Assembly: GCA_040752675.1 (NCBI GenBank)
Contig: JBFMGF010000046.1
Coordinates: 1-35,103 of the forward strand
Reading direction: 5' to 3'
DNA length: 35,103 nucleotides
DNA from: Acidobacteriota bacterium
GTDB taxonomy: Bacteria; Acidobacteriota; Polarisedimenticolia; JBFMGF01
This document shows positions 17,856-26,736 of the stretch, in pieces. The translations under genes and the position numbers were made by a program. The stretch's first letter is position 1, and the number at the start of each line of letters is the position of its first letter. Below the pieces are notes generated by a model, which did no database searches, was not told where the DNA came from, and was given only the letters and a program-made list of their open reading frames with translations.

Positions 17856-18425
17856 ATGGGAAGAGAAAGAAGCAAGATCCTTGGTTACGTGAGAATTGCT
17901 CTCCTCTATCTATTCATTATCTTGCTCGCCATTCTTGCAAAGCCGACACCCACTTTCTTCTACGTCGGGATGGTCTTCGTTGCCCTCGGAGAAGCCTTCC
18001 GGTTCTGGGCTGCCGGCCATCTCATCAAATCGAAAGAGCTCATCGTATCAGGCCCCTATCGCTATACACAGCATCCGCTATATCTCGGTAGGTTTCTGAT
18101 CCTGACGGGCCTGTGCATCATGGCGAAACTCCCCTATCTCTTAAACTTTGCTCTCCTCACTTCTGGCTATCTTGTCTTCTTCCTCTACTACCTTCCCAGG
18201 AAGATCAAGGTGGAAGGAGAACGGCTCCGCGAAATCCACGGCGAGAAATGGATGGAATACAGAAAACACGTTCCTGCTCTTTTTCCGCAATGGAAGCCTT
18301 ATGGAGAGCAGAAGAACGGCTGGTCGTCACAGCGGATGCTGAGGAACAGAGAGCATTTCATGATCATTGGCCTCATCATCATCTTAGTCGTTTTCCTCTT
18401 AAAATCCTATCCTCCTCAACCGTGA
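17856..18425 (+). CDS. ICMT/PEMT-like membrane methyltransferase
   Basis: A 189-residue multipass membrane protein (about four to five helices). It carries the family signature SGPYRYTQHPLYLG followed by the C-terminal EGERLREIHGEKWMEYRKHVP block, which binds S-adenosylmethionine in isoprenylcysteine methyltransferase and phospholipid N-methyltransferase relatives. I used ATG 17856, preceded by GCGGAGTGG, 16 bp after the kinase-like gene. Bacterial members have varied substrates and bacteria do not generally prenylate CaaX proteins, so a lipid or isoprenoid substrate is more likely. A final hydrophobic helix (about 165-182) is extra. Confidence 0.8.
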   Translation: MGRERSKILGYVRIALLYLFIILLAILAKPTPTFFYVGMVFVALGEAFRFWAAGHLIKSKELIVSGPYRYTQHPLYLGRFLILTGLCIMAKLPYLLNFALLTSGYLVFFLYYLPRKIKVEGERLREIHGEKWMEYRKHVPALFPQWKPYGEQKNGWSSQRMLRNREHFMIIGLIIILVVFLLKSYPPQP

Positions 18426-18483
18426 TTCGGCCTTAAGGATTGCATGTCATTTCACTCATGTTTCTAAAATATTGCAAATGGGG

Positions 18484-20277
18484 CTATGGCTGGTTGGAGA
18501 CAAGAATCATGGAGCGGTGTCCGACTCCTTCCGAGTGAATCCTGTAAAGAGGAAGCTCCAGCTTTTCAGAAATCTCGTTGAGATCATTTTGCTCGATCAG
18601 GCAGAATTTTCTCTCACTGCTGCTCATGACATTTTTAAATGCCTCCTCTGAGAGGATTAGGTCGAGATAGATTCGCGAATAGAAGACATAAGCGGAACGA
18701 TACCTCTTGTATATCGGAAGCCGCTCTCCTTGCTTCAGATGGTCTCTGACGGTGGAGGCGATCCGGATGCTGAAACTTTTCGCCGACTTGTAATCGTCCA
18801 GGACCGGATAGGCAAAGAAGACGGCTGCCAGATAGAATGAAGAGATGGTCAATAGAATGGCGATCAGGGTTCTGAAGCCGAACCCCTTACGCAATTCCAG
18901 GGTTATGAAGAGAGAGCCGATTATCAGAAGGACTCCCATCAGCAGCACTGGAAAAAAGAAATCGGGATAGAACCTGAGAGAGATCATGGGGAGCAAGAGC
19001 CCCGTGCCGAAGAACAGGGGGAAGTAAGAAAAATTCAGACCTTTGAGCCACCCTTCCTTCCAGGTGAACCAAAATATTATGAAGGAGGAAACGATTATGA
19101 CCGCCCCCAGGAGGGAAGCCGGGAACAAATATTCCCTGGCCTTGATCCATGCCGCTACAGGAATGAAAGATCCGCAGATGATCAGCAATCCGGATAGGAA
19201 ATAGTTGAAAGCCGATGCGAGCCTGGAAGGGATCGATTCCTCGCCTTCGCTGAGTATAACGCTAAACAGGTATCCCACCATGATCGAGGCAGCAGGAAAA
19301 AGCGGAAGGATGTAAAGGTTCCTCTTCTCCCTGGAAAAGGAGAAGAGAACGAAAACAAAAAAGACCCAGCAGAGAAGAAAGGCCGCCTCTTTCCTCTCCA
19401 CGCTCCTCAGCTTCGAAAAGAGAAGGGCAAGGGCTGCCGGAAGGAAGAGAGACCAGGGAAGAAAGTCCAGCGGAAAGGTTTTCAAAAAGTAGTAGAGGGG
19501 CTGTCTGTGGTGAATCCCTTCGGAGAATCTCTCTATGAGATGGCGGTCGAGAGCGGCAAAAACGCTGTACTCCCCTTTTCCAGCAATCGTAGCGGCGACC
19601 ACCCAACCGCCCACAATCAACAGGAACAGGCTCAACCCATCTGTAAGAAAGATCTCTCGCACTCTTTTCATCTCGCCAACGGATGCCAGGAAGATAAGGA
19701 TCACACCAATGGGAATGATGAATCCGAGAGGCCCTTTCGCAAGAGTACCAAGCGCGAGGGATAGATAGAAGAAGATGAGGTATCTTCTCCGATGAATCGG
19801 CTCGCCGCGGGACAGGTAGAAGAAGAGGAAGGAGATGAGGATGAAGAAGGTCAGAAGCATGTCGGTCTGAGCCGTGCGCGCTTTGTCGAAGAAGAGAAAG
19901 GAGGTCGAGAGGATCAGAGAAGATAGCAAAGCTGTTTTCCTGCCGAAACACTTGAGCGCGAAGATATAGGTGGCGGCAACGGCACCGATCCCCGCAAGAG
20001 CCGAAGGAAGTCTCGCCTGGAAAGAAGAGATTCTGCCAGTTAATAGCGAAAATGTGGAGATGAGCCAGAAGAGCAGCGGCGGCTTGTCCGTATAGATCCA
20101 CCCGTTGTCGTGGGGGACGATCCAGTTCCCCGTTTCGAGCATCTCCCTGGAGATCTCCGCAAATTTTGGCTCATCGGGAGCCCACAGATCGTAGCCCCAT
20201 AGGTTCGAAAGGAAGAGAACCGCGGCAAAGAGTAGGACAAACAGTAGCTCATTTTTCCATTCCATGGCGACTCTCAT
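18484..20277 (-). CDS. Family 39 glycosyltransferase (ArnT/PMT-like)
   Basis: A 597-residue polytopic membrane protein with about 11-12 transmembrane helices and a C-terminal soluble region. The first periplasmic loop carries WAPDEPKFAEISREMLETG and 'YTDKPPLLFWL', the GT39/ArnT hallmark with the catalytic Asp-Glu pair. Enzymes of this group transfer a sugar from a polyprenyl phosphate to lipid A or protein on the outer face of the inner membrane. The GT2/LAB_N pair at 15353-16358 could make its donor. Start ATG 20277 is given; ATG 20265 is almost equally good. It lies 43 bp after the MsbA-type gene on the same strand. Confidence 0.88.
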   Translation of the reverse strand: MRVAMEWKNELLFVLLFAAVLFLSNLWGYDLWAPDEPKFAEISREMLETGNWIVPHDNGWIYTDKPPLLFWLISTFSLLTGRISSFQARLPSALAGIGAVAATYIFALKCFGRKTALLSSLILSTSFLFFDKARTAQTDMLLTFFILISFLFFYLSRGEPIHRRRYLIFFYLSLALGTLAKGPLGFIIPIGVILIFLASVGEMKRVREIFLTDGLSLFLLIVGGWVVAATIAGKGEYSVFAALDRHLIERFSEGIHHRQPLYYFLKTFPLDFLPWSLFLPAALALLFSKLRSVERKEAAFLLCWVFFVFVLFSFSREKRNLYILPLFPAASIMVGYLFSVILSEGEESIPSRLASAFNYFLSGLLIICGSFIPVAAWIKAREYLFPASLLGAVIIVSSFIIFWFTWKEGWLKGLNFSYFPLFFGTGLLLPMISLRFYPDFFFPVLLMGVLLIIGSLFITLELRKGFGFRTLIAILLTISSFYLAAVFFAYPVLDDYKSAKSFSIRIASTVRDHLKQGERLPIYKRYRSAYVFYSRIYLDLILSEEAFKNVMSSSERKFCLIEQNDLNEISEKLELPLYRIHSEGVGHRSMILVSNQP

Positions 20278-20320
20278 CTTTTAGCAGTATGAAAAGCAAG
20301 GAAGACTGAATAATATCCAT

Positions 20321-22267
20321 TCAGTCCTCGCGGAACTGGATGGCGTGGAGCTTCGCGTAAACTCCATTCATCTCGATTAGTTCCCAGTGCGTTCCTCTCT
20401 CGACGATCCGCGCGCTGTCAAGGACGTAAATGCAGTGGGCCTTGCGTACTGTGGAGAGTCTGTGCGCTATGACTATCGAGGTCCTGCCCTGCATAAGAAC
20501 ATTCAGGGCGGCCTGGACCTGGGCCTCCGAAGCCGTGTCGAGAGCCGAGGTCGCCTCATCCATGATGAGTATGGGAGGGTTCTTCAAGAGAGCCCTGGCA
20601 ATTGTGATCCGCTGCCGCTGTCCTGCTGAGAGACGCTCCCCTCGCTCACCAAGAACCGTATCGTACTGCTGGGGCAGTTTCATTATGAAATCATGAGCGT
20701 TTGCGATCCTGGCAACCCTGACCACTTCATCGAGTGACGTCTCGGGGCGACCGTAGGCGATGTTGTTTTTCACCGTATCGTTGAAGAGGATCGTTTCCTG
20801 AGATACGATCCCGATCTGGTCTCTTAGCGATTTGATCGTCACGTCACAAACATCGTGCCCATCTATCTGGATGGCACCACCGGTTACGTCGTAGAACCTC
20901 GGGATGAGATTGACAAGCGTCGTCTTTCCCGCGCCAGAGGAGCCAACGAGGGCAACCATCTCGCCCTTCTTCACTGTCAAATCGATGTTCTTCAGGACCT
21001 CTTCGTCGCCGTAAGAAAAACTGACATTCCTGAAGGAGATCTCATGCTGGAAAGGGGAAAGAGAAATGGCATCCGTTTTCTCTTTGATGTCGATCCCGGT
21101 ATCCATCATTTCGAAGACACGCGCGGCGGCAGCGGCGGCCTGCTGTATCTCGTTGTTTACAACGTTGAGTTTCTTGACGCTCATGAAGATGACACCGGCT
21201 CCTACGAGGAAGGACAGGAAATCCCCCGGGTGAAGCCTCATGTGGGAGATCTGATAACCTGCCCACCAGAAGAGAAGGACTCCCACGACTGCTCCGATGA
21301 GTTCCATGACGTTGGGCGCCAGAGCCACCGTTTTCGCGATCTTTCTGTCCACCCGGAGCATTCTCCTCAACGCCTCCCGAAAGCGAGCCTTTTCGAAATC
21401 CTCCATCCCGAAGCTCTTCACGATCTTTATCCCACCGATCCCCTCGTTAAGGATACTCGAGATCTCACCCATCCTCTCCTGGCTCTTCCTGCTCGCTCTC
21501 TTCATTCTCTGTCCGAACTTCACGATGGGAAATATGGCCAGCGGAAGGGCCACGAAGCAAAATACGGAGAGCTGCCAGGAGACATAGAAGACGAAGATGG
21601 TCACGAAGATAAGCGTGAAGAGCAGCCGGATGGAATCGGCGAGGTGCATCGAGACGATCTTATTCATCCTCTCCACGTCGCTGACTATCCGAGACATGAT
21701 GATCCCGGTGGGATTCATGGTGAAAAACTTAAGCGACTGGTTCTGAATGGAACTGTAAAGATCGTTCTTCAGGTCCATAATGGTTTTTAAGCCAACGTTC
21801 AGGGTAAGATACTGGCCGAAATATCCAAGCAGTACCTTGATGAGGAAGAGGAGGACTATAAAAAGGGGCACTTCGATGAACGCCCTCTTCTTCGTGTAGA
21901 CTCTCAATTTTTCCATCGGGAGATATTTCTCGAGGGACTGCATGATATCTTTCTTCCCGATAAGTGTTCTGGGTTTGTGAGCAGCGGCGTCCTTGTTTCC
22001 CTCAGCCTCCCTTGAGGAAGTTCCAGATGTCTCCAGCCCGGATGATGGCACCCTGGATTGCGGGCTCTTTTCTTCAATCACAATCGCAACGGACCCTTGC
22101 TGCTCGGAAGGGGCAATTTTCGCTCCGAGAACCTCGCTGTAGAGAGGCCTGATGAAGGCCACGAAGGCGGCCATGAGGAAACCGGAGAGCATGAGAAGGA
22201 CTGAAGCCCAGATGAGATTCCACTTGTAAGGGTGGACATATTTCAGAAAGCGAAGCAGGTCTTTCAT
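20321..22267 (-). CDS. msbA: MsbA-type lipid A/glycolipid ABC exporter (half transporter)
   Basis: A 648-residue fused membrane and ATP-binding half transporter. The N-terminal domain has six helices. The C-terminal ABC domain shows GSSGAGKTTL (Walker A), LSAGQRQRITIAR (signature), ILIMDEATSALD (Walker B) and VIAHRLSTV (switch His). MsbA flips lipid A-core across the inner membrane. It is about 60-70 residues longer than the usual 580 because of a polar, Ser/Glu/Ala-rich insertion after the first helix (about residues 50-115). The name follows the family and the lipid A neighbours; another lipid or peptide cargo is possible. Confidence 0.85.
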   Translation of the reverse strand: MKDLLRFLKYVHPYKWNLIWASVLLMLSGFLMAAFVAFIRPLYSEVLGAKIAPSEQQGSVAIVIEEKSPQSRVPSSGLETSGTSSREAEGNKDAAAHKPRTLIGKKDIMQSLEKYLPMEKLRVYTKKRAFIEVPLFIVLLFLIKVLLGYFGQYLTLNVGLKTIMDLKNDLYSSIQNQSLKFFTMNPTGIIMSRIVSDVERMNKIVSMHLADSIRLLFTLIFVTIFVFYVSWQLSVFCFVALPLAIFPIVKFGQRMKRASRKSQERMGEISSILNEGIGGIKIVKSFGMEDFEKARFREALRRMLRVDRKIAKTVALAPNVMELIGAVVGVLLFWWAGYQISHMRLHPGDFLSFLVGAGVIFMSVKKLNVVNNEIQQAAAAAARVFEMMDTGIDIKEKTDAISLSPFQHEISFRNVSFSYGDEEVLKNIDLTVKKGEMVALVGSSGAGKTTLVNLIPRFYDVTGGAIQIDGHDVCDVTIKSLRDQIGIVSQETILFNDTVKNNIAYGRPETSLDEVVRVARIANAHDFIMKLPQQYDTVLGERGERLSAGQRQRITIARALLKNPPILIMDEATSALDTASEAQVQAALNVLMQGRTSIVIAHRLSTVRKAHCIYVLDSARIVERGTHWELIEMNGVYAKLHAIQFRED

Positions 22268-22327
22268 TCTCTGAAAAATGCTATCAAAACGAACATATCA
22301 AGTCAAACAGTGAAGGAATGGGCAAGA

Positions 22328-22750
22328 TCATCGATCAAAGAGTTCGAGGGCATTGAAGAAGTAAGGGATCTCGAATTTCGCAGATTCCGGTGAATCAGAG
22401 CCATGGATGATGTTCTTCTCGATGGAGAAACCGTAATCACCCCTTATGGTTCCCTTTGGAGCCTTCGTCGAATCAGTCGGACCCATGATGTCCCGGACCT
22501 TTCTTATGGCATCCTCCCCTTCCAGCGCCATTATAACGGCGGGACCAGACGACATGAAATCCGTCAGCGAACCATAGAACGGTTTGTCTTTGTGCACAAC
22601 GTAGAAGCCTTCCGCTTCTCTCTTGCTCATGTGCACCATCTTCAATCCGAGGATTTTAAGGCCATTCGCCTCGAAGCGTCTGATGACCTCTCCGATGACT
22701 TTCTGTCCGACACCATCTGGCTTCACGATCGATAGCGTTCTCTCCACCAT
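22328..22750 (-). CDS. ndk: Nucleoside diphosphate kinase
   Basis: A 140-residue enzyme that moves the gamma phosphate between nucleoside tri- and diphosphates through a phosphohistidine. I chose ATG 22750 because AAGGAAGAA precedes it and it gives the canonical start MVERTLSIVKPDGV; the frame upstream is open but carries no similarity. The active-site His lies in IEKNIIHGSDS. Length and motifs are standard. It lies 77 bp after sucD on the same strand and is probably co-transcribed, which makes sense because SucCD produces a nucleoside triphosphate. Confidence 0.95.
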   Translation of the reverse strand: MVERTLSIVKPDGVGQKVIGEVIRRFEANGLKILGLKMVHMSKREAEGFYVVHKDKPFYGSLTDFMSSGPAVIMALEGEDAIRKVRDIMGPTDSTKAPKGTIRGDYGFSIEKNIIHGSDSPESAKFEIPYFFNALELFDR

Positions 22751-22827
22751 TGATTCTTCCTTTCTGCAAAAACTTAATATCCTCTTTCCCCCTGTAATGG
22801 AAGGGTTATATGAGAATGTTTCTAAAT

Positions 22828-23694
22828 TCATAGGATAGAGGCAACGGCATCACCGATGCTGGCCGGACTCTCCACAACTATTATCCCAGCTGCCGTCAGC
22901 GCTTCCGTCTTTTCCTTCGCCGTTCCCCTTCCACCCGAGATGATGGCCCCTGCATGCCCCATTCTTCTTCCAGGAGGGGCCGTTCTTCCCGCGATGAAGG
23001 CAACAACAGGCTTGCTGAAATTCCTCTTGATATATTCCGCAGCCTCCTCCTCCGCCGTCCCGCCAATCTCACCGATCAGGACGACCGCCTTCGTGTCATT
23101 ATCTTTCTCGAAGAGGGCCAGAAGATCGATGAACGTTGAGCCGATGATCGGGTCGCCGCCGATCCCGATGCACGTTGATTGTCCAATGCCTCTCCGCGTC
23201 AACTGGTCCACCGCTTCATATGTCAATGTTCCACTCCTCGATATAACGCCGATGTTTCCCGCCGTATGGATATGACCGGGCATGATCCCGATCTTGCATT
23301 TTCCTGGAGAGATGATCCCCGGGCAGTTCGGACCGATCAATCTGGTACTTCTCTTCTTGAGGAACGTCATGACCTTAATCATGTCGAGTGTCGGAATCCC
23401 CTCCGTGATGCAGACGACGAGCGAGATCCCGGCATCGGCCGCCTCCATGATGGCATCGGCCGAGAAGGCGGGTGGCACGAAGATCACGGAAGCATTTGCT
23501 CCAGTTGTTCTGACCGCCTCTTCAACCGTATCAAAAATGGGGATGTCATCAACTTCCTGTCCCCCTTTGCCCGGCGTCACGCCGGCAACTACCCTGGTTC
23601 CGTATTTAATCGCCTGGCGAGTATGGAAGGTTCCTTCGTTTCCAGTGATTCCCTGAACCAACAATCTCGTCTTTTCATCGACAAGAATGCTCAC
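22828..23694 (-). CDS. sucD: Succinate-CoA ligase, alpha subunit
   Basis: A 288-residue subunit of succinyl-CoA synthetase, which makes ATP or GTP from succinyl-CoA. CoA-binding domain motifs [11 protein letters not shown] and GVTPGKGG, the ligase motif [11 protein letters not shown] and the phosphohistidine in MGHAGAII (followed by GGRGTAKEK) are present. The start is a GTG at 23694 with a perfect AAGGAGG ribosome site seven bases upstream (23701-23707). It begins 34 bp after sucC stops. The alpha and beta subunits form the complete enzyme. Confidence 0.97.
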   Translation of the reverse strand: MSILVDEKTRLLVQGITGNEGTFHTRQAIKYGTRVVAGVTPGKGGQEVDDIPIFDTVEEAVRTTGANASVIFVPPAFSADAIMEAADAGISLVVCITEGIPTLDMIKVMTFLKKRSTRLIGPNCPGIISPGKCKIGIMPGHIHTAGNIGVISRSGTLTYEAVDQLTRRGIGQSTCIGIGGDPIIGSTFIDLLALFEKDNDTKAVVLIGEIGGTAEEEAAEYIKRNFSKPVVAFIAGRTAPPGRRMGHAGAIISGGRGTAKEKTEALTAAGIIVVESPASIGDAVASIL

Positions 23695-23728
23695 TTTCTA
23701 CCTCCTTGCCTTTCATGGAGAAGCCGCA

Positions 23729-24886
23729 TCATCGAGCAGCGGCAACGACTTTCTCAGCGGCATCCATCATCCCGGTCGCTACGATGAAATTCAATCCTGA
23801 ACTCTGGAGAGTCTCTTTTCCCTTCTCTACATTGGTTCCTTCGAGACGGACGACCATCGGCACTTTGATACCAACCTCCTTTGCCGCCTCCACGACACCA
23901 TTTGCGACGATGTCGCATCGCATGATCCCGCCGAAGATATTCACGAGAACCGCCCTCACGTTCTTATCGGAGATGAGTATCTTGAAGGCATTGGCGACCT
24001 GCTCCTTTGTCGCGCCACCCCCTACGTCTAGGAAGTTTGCCGGCTCGCCTCCCGCCAGCTTGATGATATCCATCGTCGCCATGGCAAGCCCTGCACCATT
24101 GACCATACACCCCACGTTCCCGGATAGTTTGATGTAGTTGAGATTGTACTTGGATGCCTCGATCTCGAGCGGGTCCTCCTCATCCAGATCCCGTAACTCC
24201 TTGATCTCCGGATGCCTGTAGAGTGCATTATCATCAAAATTCATCTTCGCATCGAGGGCAAGGATGTTCCCGTCCTTCGTCGTGATGAGTGGATTGATCT
24301 CTGCAAGGGACACATCTGTCTTAACGAAGGCCTCATAAAGGGAGAGGATCAGCTTCGTAGCCTTCATGATGAGCTCCTTCTTGAATCCGAGTCCGAAGCA
24401 GATCTTCCTCGCAACATAGGGGCTTATTCCCACAGCAGGGTCGACGTGCTCCTTGAGGATCTTGTCCGGTGACCGTGCCGCCACCTGTTCGATCTCGACG
24501 CCTCCCTCCGAGGAAGCCATGATGACAGGAGAGCCCATCGAGCGATCCACAATGACAGCAAGGTAGTATTCCCTTTCAATGTCTTGAACTTTTTCGACCA
24601 GGACTCTCTTGACCTTCTTTCCTTCAGGACCGGTCTGATGCGTGACGAGTGTCATCCCGATCATCTGCTTGGCGATTTCCCCTGCCTCTTCGGAATTGGA
24701 AGCGATCCTGATCCCTCCTCCTTTTCCCCTTCCACCTGCATGAATCTGCGCCTTGATCACACACCTCCCACCGATCCTCTTCGCAATATCCCTCACTTCC
24801 AACGGTGAATAGGCTACCTCGCCTTGCGGAACTTCTACTCCGTACTTCTTCAGGATCTCCTTCGCCTGATACTCATGAATCTTCAC
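23729..24886 (-). CDS. sucC: Succinate-CoA ligase, beta subunit
   Basis: A 385-residue ATP-grasp subunit that fixes nucleotide and succinate specificity. I chose the GTG at 24886 over the earlier frame start at 24931 because GGGGGAG (24893-24899) sits at ideal distance and the protein then begins with the family start [16 protein letters not shown]. Visible: the nucleotide loop [15 protein letters not shown] and the domain with [30 protein letters not shown] and [10 protein letters not shown]. It is transcribed from the strong promoter at 24985-25013 and followed by sucD and ndk. Confidence 0.97.
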   Translation of the reverse strand: MKIHEYQAKEILKKYGVEVPQGEVAYSPLEVRDIAKRIGGRCVIKAQIHAGGRGKGGGIRIASNSEEAGEIAKQMIGMTLVTHQTGPEGKKVKRVLVEKVQDIEREYYLAVIVDRSMGSPVIMASSEGGVEIEQVAARSPDKILKEHVDPAVGISPYVARKICFGLGFKKELIMKATKLILSLYEAFVKTDVSLAEINPLITTKDGNILALDAKMNFDDNALYRHPEIKELRDLDEEDPLEIEASKYNLNYIKLSGNVGCMVNGAGLAMATMDIIKLAGGEPANFLDVGGGATKEQVANAFKILISDKNVRAVLVNIFGGIMRCDIVANGVVEAAKEVGIKVPMVVRLEGTNVEKGKETLQSSGLNFIVATGMMDAAEKVVAAAR

Positions 24887-24892
24887 GGCAAT

Positions 24893-24899
24893 CTCCCCC
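24893..24899 (-). promoter_or_regulatory. Ribosome binding site that fixes the sucC GTG start
   Basis: GGGGGAG on the minus strand, six bases before a GTG. It decides between this GTG and an upstream in-frame ATG-like start that would add 15 unsupported residues. The start it supports reproduces the usual N-terminus of the family. Confidence 0.8.
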
Positions 24900-24984
24900 T
24901 CAAAAAAAATTTGCTGACGCAGGCTACGCAATCACCCTTCAAAAAGATGAATCGTACTGGATTGAAAGGTTAATTTGAAGGCAA

Positions 24985-25013
24985 ATTATATTGGATTGAA
25001 GTTCCTCCGTCAA
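24985..25013 (-). promoter_or_regulatory. Near-consensus promoter for sucC-sucD-ndk
   Basis: On the minus strand TTGACG (25008-25013) and a perfect TATAAT (24985-24990) are 17 bp apart, matching 5/6 and 6/6 of the vegetative sigma consensus. Transcription would begin near 24978, with a leader of about 90 nt before the sucC GTG. This is among the strongest promoter candidates in the window. Confidence 0.72.
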
Positions 25014-25049
25014 TGACTTTGACCGGGGAAAGCCTCTAAATAGCTTGAC

Positions 25050-25061
25050 TTTACATGTAAA
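25050..25061. promoter_or_regulatory. Perfect 12-bp palindrome upstream of sucC promoter
   Basis: TTTACATGTAAA is fully self-complementary and lies about 37 bp upstream of the sucC -35 hexamer, a position suited to an activator. No other copy was noticed in the window. The binding protein is unknown. Confidence 0.3.
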
Positions 25062-25312
25062 AAAGGTTAGCAAAGCTCCTGATATCGATCCTGGATCCAG
25101 AGCGTATCAATAAGGATGGAGGAAAACTCAGTACTGGACGCTCCGGATAAAACCCCATGAGAGCATCAGCCTAGATGGCTATTAAAACTCTTGCTTGCCG
25201 CTATCATCAGCAGACTTTCTTTGTCAAACAGCATTTTCAATATCAACCGCTGGGCGTTCCTCAACGAGCTCGTGCTCAGCGGCAGTATGGAATGATACAA
25301 AGAAGGTTTATA

Positions 25313-26446
25313 TTAAAAGGTTTCGGAAGTCATGACGAGGAATTGAAGTTTTCTCTTCCCCTCCACTTTGTCAAGAGGATAGGCCAAGTCAATGTGGACA
25401 ACGTTGGAGAGGGCTGACCGCCTCTGGCCGATCCGTAAGCCGACCCCGACATCTTTCCTGAAGGCGGAGGTTCCAAATTCTTCCTGATCATTCCATACCG
25501 CTCCGGCATCGAAAAAGACAGCCATTCCTATATTGAAGAGATGGAAAAGCTCAACATTGGTGAAGATGCGATCCTCTAAAGTGAAGAGGAGCTGCCGGCT
25601 CCCATCCAAGAATCTCACAGGATACCCCCTTAATCCTGTATCCCCGCCAAGAAGGAACTGCTCTTCTCTGTCCAGATTCTGTCCGATATCTCCCGAAAGC
25701 TTCAGAAAGATGGTCTGATTCTTAAATCTCGTGTTGAAGTAGCTGGAGGAGAACGATAAGATGGAATTCCTCGGGAAACCTCCGTCTGAAAGAACTTTCT
25801 GCTGTCAAGCGAGAAAAAGGGATAGGAGATGTTCGTGATAATGAATTGGCCGTCCGTGTTTGTTTCATATTTGGAGATGAGCTTCCATTTCGTTCCCAGA
25901 AGCTGATTGTCGTAATAACGGAAGAGCGTTCCTGAGTTTTCAATCCCCTTGAACTGCTCCACGCTCAACTTCTTGCCAAGCCCCAGGAAGTTCTCATCCT
26001 CCAGCCCCATTTTGAAGGTGTTCATTCCCCCCTTCCGGCCAATGTTGACCCCCGCTTTTGCCGTCCAGGCATCCTGAGTGTAAACCTTAAGATCAGCCAC
26101 TCCATCATGATAGGCAATCGGTTCAATCCTAGCTGTATGGAGGAAATGGAGATTCCGAAGATTTCTGGCACTCTCCTCCACCCGGCTCTTCACATAGGGA
26201 TCCCCCTCCTTAAAGAGAAGCTCTCTCCTGATGACAGACTCATGCGTTTCCAGATGGAGCAAATTGATAAACTTGAAGAGCCTGTTTTCCTCTCCTTCCA
26301 CTCTAGGGTCAAAAACATCGACACGCTCAATTATGATTTTCCCTATGATGGCCCCTTCCTTTTGGAGCGTATCAGAATCGGGAGGAGAATCGGCAAGGCA
26401 AGTATCCAAGATAGCAGTAAGAGAAGGGATAAGCTTTTCTCCGCAT
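25313..26446 (-). pseudogene. Omp85/D15-type outer-membrane protein gene broken by frameshifts
   Basis: A POTRA-plus-barrel protein, related to BamA/TamA/surface-antigen D15. The N-terminal portion is readable at 25702-26409 (IIIERVDVFDP, then a POTRA-like EGDPYVKSRVEESARNLRNL). Its frame ends in TGA at about 25702. The C-terminal barrel continues in another frame with LLGGDTGLRGYP, the D15 signature, and LLFTLEDRIFTNVELF, and it ends in Phe (SETF). Joining requires one extra base between about 25760 and 25800, so a 1-nt deletion is likely. At the start, ATG 26446 (MRRK) is also out of frame at an AAAA run; a single base change there would link it to a signal-like leucine stretch or to the main frame. 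The gene is truncated relative to BamA, with no sign of multiple POTRA domains. Confidence 0.75.
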
Positions 26447-26736
26447 TCCAGATACTTCTGTGAAAAGCTTTCCTTTATGGCCAGGATCTACCGCTCCCTG
26501 GAGAGGCTTTCTCTGGATGAAAAGAGTGGTAAGGTCATCATGCTCTTGAAGCTAGGTCTTAACGATTAGTGAAATGGTTCTCATTAATATCTCATTGATG
26601 AAATTATTTGTAAAGGTAGAGCCCATTCAATTATTATCTCCATTTAATAATATCGTAATATTGCCAAATCATTATTTTGTAGTAAATTTATTAAATTATA
26701 AAATTGAATTTTTTGTCCTGGAAAGGAAGGGAAGCC
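26447..26736. other. AT-rich intergenic region upstream of acs
   Basis: About 290 bp. The first 120 bp contain an open frame from an ATG at about 26477 to a TAG near 26568 (about 30 codons, starting MARIYRSLERLSLDE). It has no ribosome site and is not called. The rest is AT-rich and holds a candidate acs promoter at 26661-26688. Confidence 0.5.
26661..26688 (+). promoter_or_regulatory. Possible promoter for acs
   Basis: TTGCCA (26661-26666) and TAAATT (26683-26688) are 16 bp apart within a long AT-rich tract. Transcription would begin near 26695, about 40 nt before the acs start. The hexamers are imperfect, and AT-rich DNA gives such matches by chance, so this is tentative. Confidence 0.3.

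Larger units (their letters stand above)
24887..25312. other. Intergenic region between sucC and the broken Omp85-type gene
   Basis: About 425 bp without a gene I can support. It contains the sucC promoter (24985-25013) and a 12-bp perfect palindrome, TTTACATGTAAA, at 25050-25061, roughly 77 bp upstream of the predicted start of transcription. Short frames (for example from an ATG at 25175) have no ribosome site and no recognisable product. It follows the C-terminal end of the broken Omp85-type gene. Confidence 0.6.

Noticed and set aside
19262-20101. Open frame of 279 codons in another minus-strand frame of the GT39 gene
   Set aside because: Leu/Ser/Arg-rich out-of-frame shadow of a clear glycosyltransferase.
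20855-21790. Long open frame (311 codons) on the plus strand opposite the MsbA-type gene
   Set aside because: It is antisense to a strongly conserved ABC transporter, has no ribosome site, and its composition (His, Asp, Glu rich) fits a shadow frame.
22278-22306. TTGACT and TAGCAT 17 bp apart upstream of the MsbA-type gene
   Set aside because: Transcription would start only about four bases before the start codon, leaving no room for a leader. Chance match is as likely.
25117-25312. Short frames between sucC and the Omp85 remnant, such as from ATG 25175
   Set aside because: No ribosome site, no recognisable motif, and the longest one runs into the opposite-strand Omp85 remnant.
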